Shown here piece after piece: positions 1-5,148 of a stretch of 9,761 bases of DNA. The DNA comes from Pseudomonadota bacterium (GTDB taxonomy: Bacteria; Pseudomonadota; Alphaproteobacteria; Rhizobiales; Devosiaceae), in contig JAEYTN010000382.1 of assembly GCA_023433985.1 (NCBI GenBank), positions 1-9,761 of the forward strand. Reading direction: 5' to 3'. Under the pieces are notes generated by a model. That model worked only from the letters and a program-made list of their open reading frames with translations, made no database searches and was not told where the DNA came from. The first letter of the stretch is position 1; every line of letters begins with the position of its first letter. The position numbers and the translations under genes were made by a program.

Positions 1-173
1 ACCCTGCCCCGCTCCAGGCTTTCCAGCGCCTGCAGCAGCAGGCCGTCACCGTCGGCCTCCCCACCACCCTCCTCCTCGACGAGAAGGGCTGCGAGCTCGG
101 CGTACTGCAGGGCCCGGCCGAGTGGGACAGCCCCGACGGGCACGCCGTGATCGACGCCCTGCTCGGCGTCTGA
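1..173 (+). CDS. TlpA-like thiol:disulfide redoxin, C-terminal end (partial)
   Basis: The gene enters from the left edge in the frame whose codons start at position 3, and ends at TGA 171-173. About 56 residues are visible. They include GLPTTLLLDEKG, which matches the cis-proline strand of thioredoxin-fold proteins, and GPAEWDSPDG, a stretch typical of the C-terminal helix region of TlpA/ResA-type redoxins. Members of this family are membrane-tethered or periplasmic oxidoreductases that reduce disulfides in cytochrome c or copper-site assembly. The CxxC active site and any signal anchor lie outside the window, so activity and location cannot be checked here. The next gene starts one base after the stop, which suggests co-transcription. 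The family call is fairly firm; the specific role is not. Confidence 0.75.
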   Translation, partial: PAPLQAFQRLQQQAVTVGLPTTLLLDEKGCELGVLQGPAEWDSPDGHAVIDALLGV

Positions 174-174
174 C

Positions 175-1071
175 ATGCGCGCGTCCCGGGGCCCCATCCT
201 CTGCGTCGGTGCCCTCACCATGGACACCATCTTCCGGCTCGATCGACTGCCCGACGGTCCCGGCAAGGTTATCCCGCTCGATGCCGTCGAAGTCGCCGAG
301 GGCATGGCCGCGGCCCAGGCCGCCAGCATCGTCCGCCTCGGCGGCGCCTCCGCCCTCTGGGCCTCCGCCGGCGATGACGCGACCGGCGACCGCCTCATCG
401 CCCAGATCGAGGCCGAAGGCGTCGATTGCTCCCGCGTCCGCCGCGTGCCCGGCGGCCGCTCCGGCTTCTCGTCCATCTTCATGGACCGGACCGGCGCCAC
501 CATGATCGTGCCGCGCTACGACCCCGACCTGATGGCCCCGCCATCCTCCGCGCCAGACCTAACGGGCTTTGCCGCCGTGATGACCGATGTCCGCTGGCCC
601 GGCGCCGCCGCGCTGGCGCTCGAGGCGGCGAGGGCGAGCAGCATCCCCGCCATTCTCGATGCCGACATGGCCTCCGCCGACATCCTCCACCGCCTCGTGC
701 CTCTCGCGACCCACATCGTCGCCTCCGAATCCGCCGCGGCGCTGATCACCGGCGAGGCCTCGCTCGAAGCCGCCGCCCGCGGGCTGCTCGGCACCGCCCA
801 GTTCGTCGCCGTCACCGCCGGCGCCGAGGGCTGCTGGTGGTCCGACGCCGGCACGGTCCGCCACACACCCGCCCCGCGCATCGAAGCCATCGATACGCTC
901 GCCGCCGGCGACGTGTTCCACGCCGCCTTCGCCCTGAAGCTGGTCGAGGGCGCCCAGATGGCCGAAACCATCGCCTTCGCCTCCGCGGCGGCCGCGATCA
1001 AGTGCACGAGGTTCGGGGGAAGGCTCGGCTGCCCGACGAGGAACGAGGTGGAGGAGTTCGTGGTGGCATAA
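175..1071 (+). CDS. PfkB/ribokinase-family carbohydrate kinase
   Basis: A 298-residue protein, the usual length for ribokinase-like kinases, which phosphorylate a sugar or nucleoside with ATP in the cytoplasm. The N-terminal strand ILCVGALTMDTIF resembles the family's opening substrate-binding segment, and GGASALWASAGDDATG is the typical glycine-rich region near residues 55-70. The C-terminal PfkB signature is DTLAAGDVFHAAFAL starting at residue 240, with D246 as the predicted catalytic base. The usual DTxGAGD has Ala instead of the first Gly, a form I recall from relatives annotated as sulfofructose or other sugar kinases. The end, KCTRFGGRLGCPTRNEVEEF, also fits that subgroup. The substrate cannot be read from the sequence. 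The ATG at 175 lies one base after the upstream TGA, so the redoxin and kinase are probably translated from one message. An internal ATG at 220 would cut into the first strand and is less likely. Confidence 0.88.
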   Translation: MRASRGPILCVGALTMDTIFRLDRLPDGPGKVIPLDAVEVAEGMAAAQAASIVRLGGASALWASAGDDATGDRLIAQIEAEGVDCSRVRRVPGGRSGFSSIFMDRTGATMIVPRYDPDLMAPPSSAPDLTGFAAVMTDVRWPGAAALALEAARASSIPAILDADMASADILHRLVPLATHIVASESAAALITGEASLEAAARGLLGTAQFVAVTAGAEGCWWSDAGTVRHTPAPRIEAIDTLAAGDVFHAAFALKLVEGAQMAETIAFASAAAAIKCTRFGGRLGCPTRNEVEEFVVA

Positions 1072-1079
1072 GCGCGAGT

Positions 1080-1216
1080 TGCTCTCCCCTCCACCGCCTA
1101 CGCGGTGGAGGATCCAGAGTGCTCGGCGCCTCAACAACGCTTTGCCACGACGTCGCGGTGCTCCTCCACGGAAACGCGGGGGAGGGGGACCATGCGATGC
1201 ATGGTGGTGGGGGCGT
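1080..1216. repeat. REP/BIME-like pair of palindromic units
   Basis: The gap between the kinase and the acetyltransferase (1072-1260) holds two perfect hairpins. The first has a 10-bp stem, 1088-1097 with 1102-1111 (CCTCCACCGC/GCGGTGGAGG), and a four-base loop. The second has a 7-bp stem, 1189-1195 with 1199-1205 (ACCATGC/GCATGGT), and a three-base loop. A C-rich tract (TCCCCT) precedes the first and G-rich tracts (GGGGAGGGGG and GGTGGGGGC) flank the second, so the two units face each other in inverted order. This is the look of the palindromic intergenic repeats that are abundant in Hyphomicrobiales and Caulobacterales genomes. The element sits between convergent genes and could also help end both transcripts. 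There is no T-tract, so a classical terminator is not supported. Confidence 0.65.
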
Positions 1217-1260
1217 CCGGCAAACCCGACGCCCTACCCCATTCATCGCCGCAACAGCAA

Positions 1261-1884
1261 CTAAGCCGCGTTCGCCGCGTCGACGTTATCCTGCTTCCCC
1301 AGCGTCCGGATCACGCGGCAGGGATTCCCCGCCGCGACCACGCCCGCCGGCACGTCGCGCGTCACCACGCTGCCAGCCCCGATGGTGGTGCCGTTGCCGA
1401 TAGTCACGCCGCCCAGGATGATCGCCCCAGCGCCGATCCAGCAGTCGCGCCCGACCGTGATCGGCTTGTTGATCGTCCACGCCGCGACGAACTTGCCGGT
1501 CGCCGGGTCGCGCTCGATCCGCTCCGCCGGCTCGACCGGATGTCCCGCCGTGAGGAACTGCACCCGCGGCGCAATCGCCGTGCCGTCGCCGATGCGCACT
1601 TCCGCGCCATCGAGGAACACGCACTCGAAGTTGATGAACACACTGTCCCCGATATGGATGTGCCTGCCATATTCCCAGTGCACGGGGCTGAGCAGCAGGC
1701 TTTCGCCGAACGAGCCGAGCTGGTCGCGCAGCATCGCCCGCCGGTTGGCCACATCGAAGCTGGGTACGGCGTTGAGCTGGTCGAGCTTGCGGCGGGCCAC
1801 CGCCTGCATCTCGATCAGGTCCCAGTCCGGCGCCGGGTAGGGCTGGCCGGAGACCATCTTCTGGTAACCGCTGGAGTCGGTCAT
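1261..1884 (-). CDS. LacA/Maa/NodL-type sugar O-acetyltransferase
   Basis: A 207-residue left-handed beta-helix acetyltransferase of the maltose/galactoside O-acetyltransferase family, which moves an acetyl group from acetyl-CoA to a sugar hydroxyl. The N-terminal part (about residues 1-60) matches the helical Mac domain: YQKMVSGQPYPAPD, then NRRAMLRDQLG. The hexapeptide repeats follow, for example IHIGDSVFINFECVFLDGA and WIGAGAIILGGVTIGNG. The predicted catalytic histidine is H115 in FLTAGHPVEP. The C-terminal VPAGVVAAGNPCRVIR is the usual end of the helix. The start at 1884 is supported by a GAGAGGA ribosome site on the minus strand about 7 bases upstream. Length and motifs are complete, so the gene looks intact. 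The acceptor sugar is unknown; maltose, glucose, galactosides or a lipo-oligosaccharide are all possible in this family. It is monocistronic by spacing (143 bases from the gene upstream) and has its own candidate promoter. Confidence 0.93.
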   Translation of the reverse strand: MTDSSGYQKMVSGQPYPAPDWDLIEMQAVARRKLDQLNAVPSFDVANRRAMLRDQLGSFGESLLLSPVHWEYGRHIHIGDSVFINFECVFLDGAEVRIGDGTAIAPRVQFLTAGHPVEPAERIERDPATGKFVAAWTINKPITVGRDCWIGAGAIILGGVTIGNGTTIGAGSVVTRDVPAGVVAAGNPCRVIRTLGKQDNVDAANAA

Positions 1885-1926
1885 AGGTATTCCTCTCAGG
1901 CGTGCCCCCGCATGATCGGAGCCTGC

Positions 1927-1954
1927 CTTGTAGAGGCCGGTTTGACCGGTTCAA
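1927..1954 (-). promoter_or_regulatory. Candidate sigma-70-type promoter for the acetyltransferase
   Basis: On the minus strand, TTGAAC (1954-1949) is followed after 16 bases by TACAAG (1932-1927), about 43 bases before the acetyltransferase ATG. The -35 matches TTGACA at four of six positions and the -10 matches TATAAT at four of six. This is a pattern match only; no transcript start is known. Confidence 0.4.
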
Positions 1955-1955
1955 A
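1941..1955. promoter_or_regulatory. Palindromic operator-like site over the -35 of the acetyltransferase promoter
   Basis: TTTGACCGGTTCAAA is an imperfect 15-base palindrome with TTTGA/TCAAA arms, and it covers the proposed -35. Placement and symmetry fit a repressor operator, for example of LacI or GntR type. No regulator gene lies next to it, so the cognate protein is unknown. Confidence 0.35.
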
Positions 1956-1982
1956 TCGCTAAATCTGCGCCCGCGGCGGATT

Positions 1983-2011
1983 TTCAGCCGCGCCGTTCAG
2001 CGCGCATTCAG
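1983..2011. promoter_or_regulatory. Repeated TTCAG boxes upstream of the acetyltransferase promoter
   Basis: TTCAG occurs at 1983-1987, 1996-2000 and 2007-2011, and a related TTCAT occurs at 2016-2020. The spacings are 13, 11 and 9 bases, near one helical turn. Direct repeats at about this spacing upstream of a -35 are the usual layout for OmpR/PhoB-type response regulators. They lie between the acetyltransferase promoter and the end of the 80-residue gene, in a stretch with no coding signal. Binding is inferred from arrangement only. Confidence 0.3.
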
Positions 2012-2027
2012 CCTGTTCATCAGGCGC

Positions 2028-2270
2028 TTAAGCGATGATGTCCAGGCGGTGCGGCGCCATCGCCTTCACCTTCTGCTCGCTCGCAAGCTCCATCTCGGCC
2101 ACCGCCCGCTCCAGCACGGCATTGGGCGTCGAGGTCACGCCTTCGTCGGCGCGCCGCTGCGTCATCTCGTTGGCGAGCTGCATGTGCTTTTGCACCACCA
2201 GCACCTGCGCCACGCCGAGCGTAGGTGCCTCCCGGAACGCCATCCGGTGAATAGTCAGGTCGAGGTTCAT
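2028..2270 (-). CDS. Hypothetical small protein (80 aa)
   Basis: I do not recognise this protein. The start at 2270 (MNLDLTIHRMAF) is preceded by a strong GGAGAGGA ribosome site on the minus strand. The longer form from 2297 adds nine residues (MSLCVRRGP) without such a site. The product is about 80 residues with no signal peptide or membrane span. The middle and end look helical and amphipathic, from about residue 20 (VAQVLVVQKHMQLANEM) to residue 70, broken by a short STPN turn. The gene follows the YjfB-like gene on the same strand after 61 bases, so the two may be co-transcribed. Its VQKHMQLANEM stretch weakly recalls the VLKKSHEMEMSLLQMV stretch of that neighbour, which could mean a distant relationship or shared helix composition. 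The good ribosome site and tidy placement make it a likely real gene. Confidence 0.65.
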   Translation of the reverse strand: MNLDLTIHRMAFREAPTLGVAQVLVVQKHMQLANEMTQRRADEGVTSTPNAVLERAVAEMELASEQKVKAMAPHRLDIIA

Positions 2271-2314
2271 CGGTCCTCTCCGAACGCACAGGCTCACTGG
2301 CAGTCTACTAAGGC

Positions 2315-2330
2315 CGGGGCTACAGCCCCG
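2315..2330 (-). terminator. Hairpin between the two small genes (possible attenuator)
   Basis: CGGGGCT (2315-2321) and AGCCCCG (2324-2330) form a perfect 7-bp stem with a two-base apex, beginning one base after the stop of the YjfB-like gene. The minus-strand sequence that follows (GCCTTAG) has no T-run. It may therefore stabilise the upstream message or attenuate rather than fully terminate. Confidence 0.35.
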
Positions 2331-2331
2331 C

Positions 2332-2514
2332 TCAGGCGATCTTGTCGACCTTCGTGCCCTGCCCCGCCGGTGGCGCGGCCCGCACCTGCTGGTCGACCAT
2401 CTGCAGGAGCGACATCTCCATCTCGTGGCTCTTTTTCAGCACCGCGAGCTGGATCGTATTCTGCGTCGCCGCCGTCCGAGCGGCCAACACCGATGTCACA
2501 GGGTCGATATCCAT
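2332..2514 (-). CDS. YjfB-like putative motility protein (60 aa)
   Basis: A 60-residue protein that resembles the short YjfB family (Pfam YjfB_motility). Family members are about 60 residues, with a leading Met-Asp-rich start, a helix containing an Ala/Gln-rich turn and the conserved pattern of an AVLKK helix followed by a Gln-rich amphipathic helix. Here the sequence reads MDIDPVTSVLAARTAATQ, then IQLAVLKKSHEMEMSLLQMVDQ. Homologues are labelled putative motility proteins, but their molecular role is poorly known. No signal peptide or membrane span is visible. The start at 2514 has only a modest ribosome site (AGGG). It lies 80 bases downstream of the adenosyltransferase stop on the same strand. 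No flagellar gene is in the window, so any motility link is family lore only. Confidence 0.65.
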   Translation of the reverse strand: MDIDPVTSVLAARTAATQNTIQLAVLKKSHEMEMSLLQMVDQQVRAAPPAGQGTKVDKIA

Positions 2515-2562
2515 CGCCCTGAGCTTAGGACCCCGAGGTAAACGAAAGCTTCCGGGGAACCC

Positions 2563-2570
2563 TTAACAAT
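2563..2570. promoter_or_regulatory. CtrA-like half-site upstream of the YjfB-like gene
   Basis: TTAACAAT matches the alphaproteobacterial CtrA half-site TTAACCAT at seven of eight positions and lies about 50 bases upstream of the YjfB-like start. CtrA controls motility genes in this class, which gives it some logic. An eight-base match in one gap is weak evidence. Confidence 0.2.
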
Positions 2571-2594
2571 GTCTCAACCCGGGACGAGCCCCCA

Positions 2595-3194
2595 TCACGC
2601 CTTCGGCAGCGCCTGCGCCTCGGAGAACTTCCCCGGCGTCCACAGCACGTCTGTCTCGCCATTGGCGTTCGCCACCCGCGCCATCACGAACAGCAGGTCG
2701 CTCAGCCGGTTGAGATAGACTAGCGCCGCGCTGTTCACGTCCGGCTCGCGGCTCATCAGTTCCACCACCAGCCGCTCGGCCCGCCGCGTCACCGTGCGAG
2801 CCAGGTGCAGCGCCACCGCCAGCGGTGTCCCGCCCGGCAGCACGAAGCTCCTCAGCGGCTGCAGCCCCTCGTTGTAGTAGTCGATCTGCTGCTCCAGCCA
2901 CTCGGTCTGCGCCGCGGTGATCCGCAGCGAAGGCTGCGCCCCCTCCGGGTCCGCCCCCGGCGTCGCAAGGTCCGAGCCCACGTCGAACAGGTCGTTCTGC
3001 ACCCGCGCCAGCAGCCGGTCGAGCTTGGGCATCGAGGCCGTATTGAGCCGCGCCATGCCGATGAAGCTGTTGGCCTCGTCCACCGTGCCATACGCCTCCA
3101 CCCTGAGGTCGTATTTCATCCGCCGCGGCCCCCGAACCAGCCCCGTGGTCCCGTCGTCACCGGTGCGCGTGTAGATCTTGTTGAGCTTGACCAT
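2595..3194 (-). CDS. PduO-type cob(I)alamin/cob(I)yrinic acid a,c-diamide adenosyltransferase
   Basis: A 199-residue enzyme that transfers the adenosyl group of ATP to Co(I) corrinoid to make adenosylcobalamin, the cofactor of mutases and class II ribonucleotide reductase. All PduO-family landmarks are present: the N-terminal ATP loop TRTGDDGTTGLV (residues 9-20), RVEAYGTVDEANSFIG (31-46), the helix RVQNDLFDVGSDLATP (64-79), FVLPGGTPLA (117-126), the RTVTRRAER helix (133-141) and YLNRLSDLLFVMAR (160-173). The length is normal. The ATG at 3194 begins directly at the family's N-terminus (MVKLNKIYTRTGDDG). The reading frame stays open to 3578, but that extension has no family similarity and overlaps the divergent gene. 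I see no cobalamin riboswitch upstream. From memory, this gene often sits beside a HIG1-type membrane gene in Hyphomicrobiales; here that gene is at 4665-4859 with another gene between. Confidence 0.95.
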   Translation of the reverse strand: MVKLNKIYTRTGDDGTTGLVRGPRRMKYDLRVEAYGTVDEANSFIGMARLNTASMPKLDRLLARVQNDLFDVGSDLATPGADPEGAQPSLRITAAQTEWLEQQIDYYNEGLQPLRSFVLPGGTPLAVALHLARTVTRRAERLVVELMSREPDVNSAALVYLNRLSDLLFVMARVANANGETDVLWTPGKFSEAQALPKA

Positions 3195-3218
3195 GATCCC
3201 GTCCGAGTCAGAGCCGTG

Positions 3219-3247
3219 AGGGTAGCGCAGAGCGCACCCCCGGCCAA
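3219..3247 (-). promoter_or_regulatory. Candidate promoter of the adenosyltransferase gene
   Basis: On the minus strand, TTGGCC (3247-3242) is separated by 17 bases from TACCCT (3224-3219), about 25 bases before the ATG. Each box matches the consensus at only three of six positions, so the call is weak. GGCATTG occurs twice with a 10-base period (plus-strand CAATGCC at 3245-3251 and 3255-3261), overlapping the -35. The rest of the gap to 3369 shows no other structure that I can support. Confidence 0.25.
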
Positions 3248-3369
3248 TGCCACGCAATGCCGGACGGCGCGTCCCGAACTCCACCATCCCGTGAAGCGTC
3301 GTGAGTGGCCCCTCTGGAACACCGCCCCCAAACATGCGTTGATCGCCCACCCCAATGCTGGAGCCGCCA

Positions 3370-4668
3370 ATGAGCCTGGACCGGCGTGATCTGCTCAAGT
3401 GGACGGCCGCCGCTGCGCTGGCGCCGCTCTTCCCCGCGCTCGCCGCCGAGGAGGCGCCTCCATTCCCGGGCGACTGGGCTGCGGTCCGCCGCCAGTTCCG
3501 CCTAACCCCCGACCGCATCCACATGAGTGCGATGCTGTTCGCCTCGCATCCCGATCCGGTCCGCCGCGCCATCGACACCTACCGCGCTGCCCTCGATGCC
3601 GATCCGGTGGCGTGCCTCGAGCGCAACAACGACACGCTCCTGGCCCGCGCCCGCACCGCCGCCGGCGACTATCTCGGCGTCGACGCCTCGCATGTCGCGC
3701 TCACCAACAGCACCACCGAAAGCGTCGGCCTCGTCTATGGCGGCCTGCTGCTCCGCCGCGGCGACGAAATCCTGACCACCACCGACCATTACTACGTCAC
3801 CCACGAGGCGACGCGCCTCGCGGCCGCCCGTTCCGGCGCTACCGTTCGCAAGATTTCGCTCTTCGACAACCTCGCCAACGTCACCGCCAACAAGCTCGCA
3901 GACACGATCGTCCGCGCGGTCAGCCCCCGCACCCGCGTCGTCGCCCTCACCTGGGTGCACTCGAGCACCGGCCTCAAGCTGCCCATCGCCGCAATCGGCG
4001 CGCGCATCAAGCAGCTCAACGCCAATCGCGACCCGCTGCGGCCGGTGCTCCTTGCCGTCGATGGCGTACACGGCTTCGGAGTCGAGAATGTCAGCTTTCC
4101 CGAGCTCGGCTGCGATTACCTGATGGCCGGCTGCCACAAGTGGCTGTTCGGCCCGCGCGGCACCGGCATCATCGCCGCCAGCCGCCAGGGCCTCGACCAT
4201 ATCGATGCGGTCATCCCGAGCTTCGTGAGCGAGCGCTCGTTCGGCGCCTGGATCGCCGGGCGCGAGCCTTCGGGCTCCATCGATGCCGATACCCTCACTC
4301 CCGGCGGCTTCAACAGCTACGAGCACCTCTGGGCCCTGCCCGAGGCCTTCGGCTTCCACCAGGGCATCGGCAAGGCCGCCATCGCCGAGCGCACGCACGA
4401 GCTGGCGAGCCGCCTCAAGGCCGGCCTCGCGAAGATCGGCGGCATCGGGCTCGTCACGCCGCGCGATCCGGCCATCTCCGCCGGCATCGTCGCTTTCGAT
4501 GTCGAAGGCACCAATCCCCACGCCGCTGTCCGCAGCCTGCGCCAGCGCGGGGTCGTCGCCTCGGTCGCGCCCTATGCCTCGCAGCACGTGCGCCTCACGC
4601 CCTCGATCCTCAACACGCCCGAAGAGGTCGATGCCGCTCTCGCCGCCGTCAGCGGCCTGGTGGCCTAG
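3370..4668 (+). CDS. Tat-exported class V aminotransferase-fold PLP enzyme
   Basis: A 432-residue PLP-dependent enzyme of the class V aminotransferase fold (NifS, isopenicillin N epimerase, PvdN and relatives). The N-terminus MSLDRRDLLKW followed by AAAALAPLFPALAA is a twin-arginine leader with a hydrophobic core and an Ala-x-Ala cleavage site near residue 26, so the protein should be folded in the cytoplasm and exported. The mature fold begins near residue 37. NSTTESVGLVYGGLL is the phosphate-binding region, D231 in AVDGVHGFG is the expected partner of the PLP ring nitrogen, H234 follows it, and K257 in GCHKWLFGPRGTGI is the expected Schiff-base lysine. The start at 3370 has GGAG at normal spacing and places the RR pair at residues 5-6; an ATG at 3355 would add five residues. 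The substrate is unknown. Periplasmic PvdN, which modifies pyoverdine, is the closest described precedent for this architecture, but no siderophore genes are in the window. Confidence 0.88.
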   Translation: MSLDRRDLLKWTAAAALAPLFPALAAEEAPPFPGDWAAVRRQFRLTPDRIHMSAMLFASHPDPVRRAIDTYRAALDADPVACLERNNDTLLARARTAAGDYLGVDASHVALTNSTTESVGLVYGGLLLRRGDEILTTTDHYYVTHEATRLAAARSGATVRKISLFDNLANVTANKLADTIVRAVSPRTRVVALTWVHSSTGLKLPIAAIGARIKQLNANRDPLRPVLLAVDGVHGFGVENVSFPELGCDYLMAGCHKWLFGPRGTGIIAASRQGLDHIDAVIPSFVSERSFGAWIAGREPSGSIDADTLTPGGFNSYEHLWALPEAFGFHQGIGKAAIAERTHELASRLKAGLAKIGGIGLVTPRDPAISAGIVAFDVEGTNPHAAVRSLRQRGVVASVAPYASQHVRLTPSILNTPEEVDAALAAVSGLVA

Positions 4669-4859
4669 CTGCCCCGCCCGAACAGGAACAGTGCGCCCAG
4701 GATCACCACGATCGCCACCGCCTGCGCGATCACGCGCGCCCGCATCAGCTTCTGGCTCACGTTCGGGCTGCCGCCCCTGAACATGTTCCACAGCCCCATG
4801 AACAGGATGATCGCGACTGCCGCGAGCGCGATGAAGGTGACGATGCCGGTGATACTCAT
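4665..4859 (-). CDS. HIG1-domain twin-transmembrane protein (64 aa)
   Basis: A 64-residue protein with two membrane spans, about residues 4-23 and 42-60, joined by a short basic loop. The loop and second span, SQKLMRARVIAQAVAIVVILG, match the HIG_1_N family (hypoxia-induced protein conserved region). In mitochondria, relatives associate with respiratory supercomplexes and cytochrome oxidase; the role of the bacterial short forms is largely unknown. The ATG at 4859 is preceded by GGAAAG about 8 bases upstream. That ATG also overlaps, as ATGA, the stop of a LysR remnant that reads in from the right, so it may once have been translationally coupled to it. Its stop shares the four bases CTAG (4665-4668) with the stop of the convergent PLP-enzyme gene, so the two genes have no spacer. 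Confidence 0.8.
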   Translation of the reverse strand: MSITGIVTFIALAAVAIILFMGLWNMFRGGSPNVSQKLMRARVIAQAVAIVVILGALFLFGRGS

Positions 4860-5115
4860 TTCGATCTTTCCGCGAGGTAGTGCGTGAGCCCCTCGCCCAG
4901 TCGGTCATAGATCGCACGAATGCGACTTCCGGTGAACAGTTCCTTGTGCGTGGTCAGCCCCACATCGAGCGGCGGCGGCCGGAACCGGGCAGCAGCCGTA
5001 TCAGCCCCCGCGCCCCCTTCACCAGCGCTTCCTGCGCAAAGCCGCCCCCCACGCCGATCTCGAGTAACTGGAACTGCGCTGACGGGACATTCTCATCATC
5101 GGGGCCATCGGCCAT
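4856..5115 (-). pseudogene. LysR-family regulator C-terminal remnant, frameshifted
   Basis: The minus strand carries about 85 residues that look like the end of a LysR-type effector domain, split over two frames. The first part reads FQLLEIGVGGGFAQEALV and then GARGLIRLLPG, ending near 4985. The second part continues from about 4984 as FRPPPLDVGLTTHKELF and then RIRAIYDRLGEGL, ending LAERSK at TGA 4858-4856. Restoring one base in the GG at 4985-4986 would join them as RLLPGFRPPPLD, which fits the usual LysR order of a LvRLLP segment, an LDxGLxTH strand and a final RIRAxYDxL helix. The uncorrected first frame runs on to a stop at 4954. The N-terminal helix-turn-helix and most of the effector domain are absent; the similarity fades at about 5115-5148, where gluQRS ends. 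The remnant is too short to work as a regulator. The LysR identity comes from motif reading only. Confidence 0.6.
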
Positions 5116-5148
5116 GCCTCGGCCAACCCGGCCTGCCCTCGATCGGCC

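Noticed and set aside
1105..1962. Long plus-strand open frame opposite the acetyltransferase
   Set aside because: It is Arg/His/Pro-rich low-complexity translation antisense to a gene with clear family motifs; a GC-rich shadow frame.
3195..3369. Cobalamin riboswitch upstream of the adenosyltransferase
   Set aside because: I looked for a B12-box-like conserved core and paired stems and saw none; the gap is also short for that class.
3195..3578. N-terminal extension of the adenosyltransferase by about 128 codons
   Set aside because: The family N-terminus begins exactly at the ATG at 3194; the extension shows no similarity and runs into the divergent gene.
3502..4917. 471-codon minus-strand frame under the PLP-enzyme gene
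   Set aside because: Its composition is Gly/Asp/Ala-rich with no motif, and it is fully antisense to a recognised enzyme.
4954..5115. Independent 53-residue minus-strand gene starting MADGPDDEN
   Set aside because: Its central part reads as LysR effector-domain sequence and continues in another frame, so a pseudogene piece explains it better.
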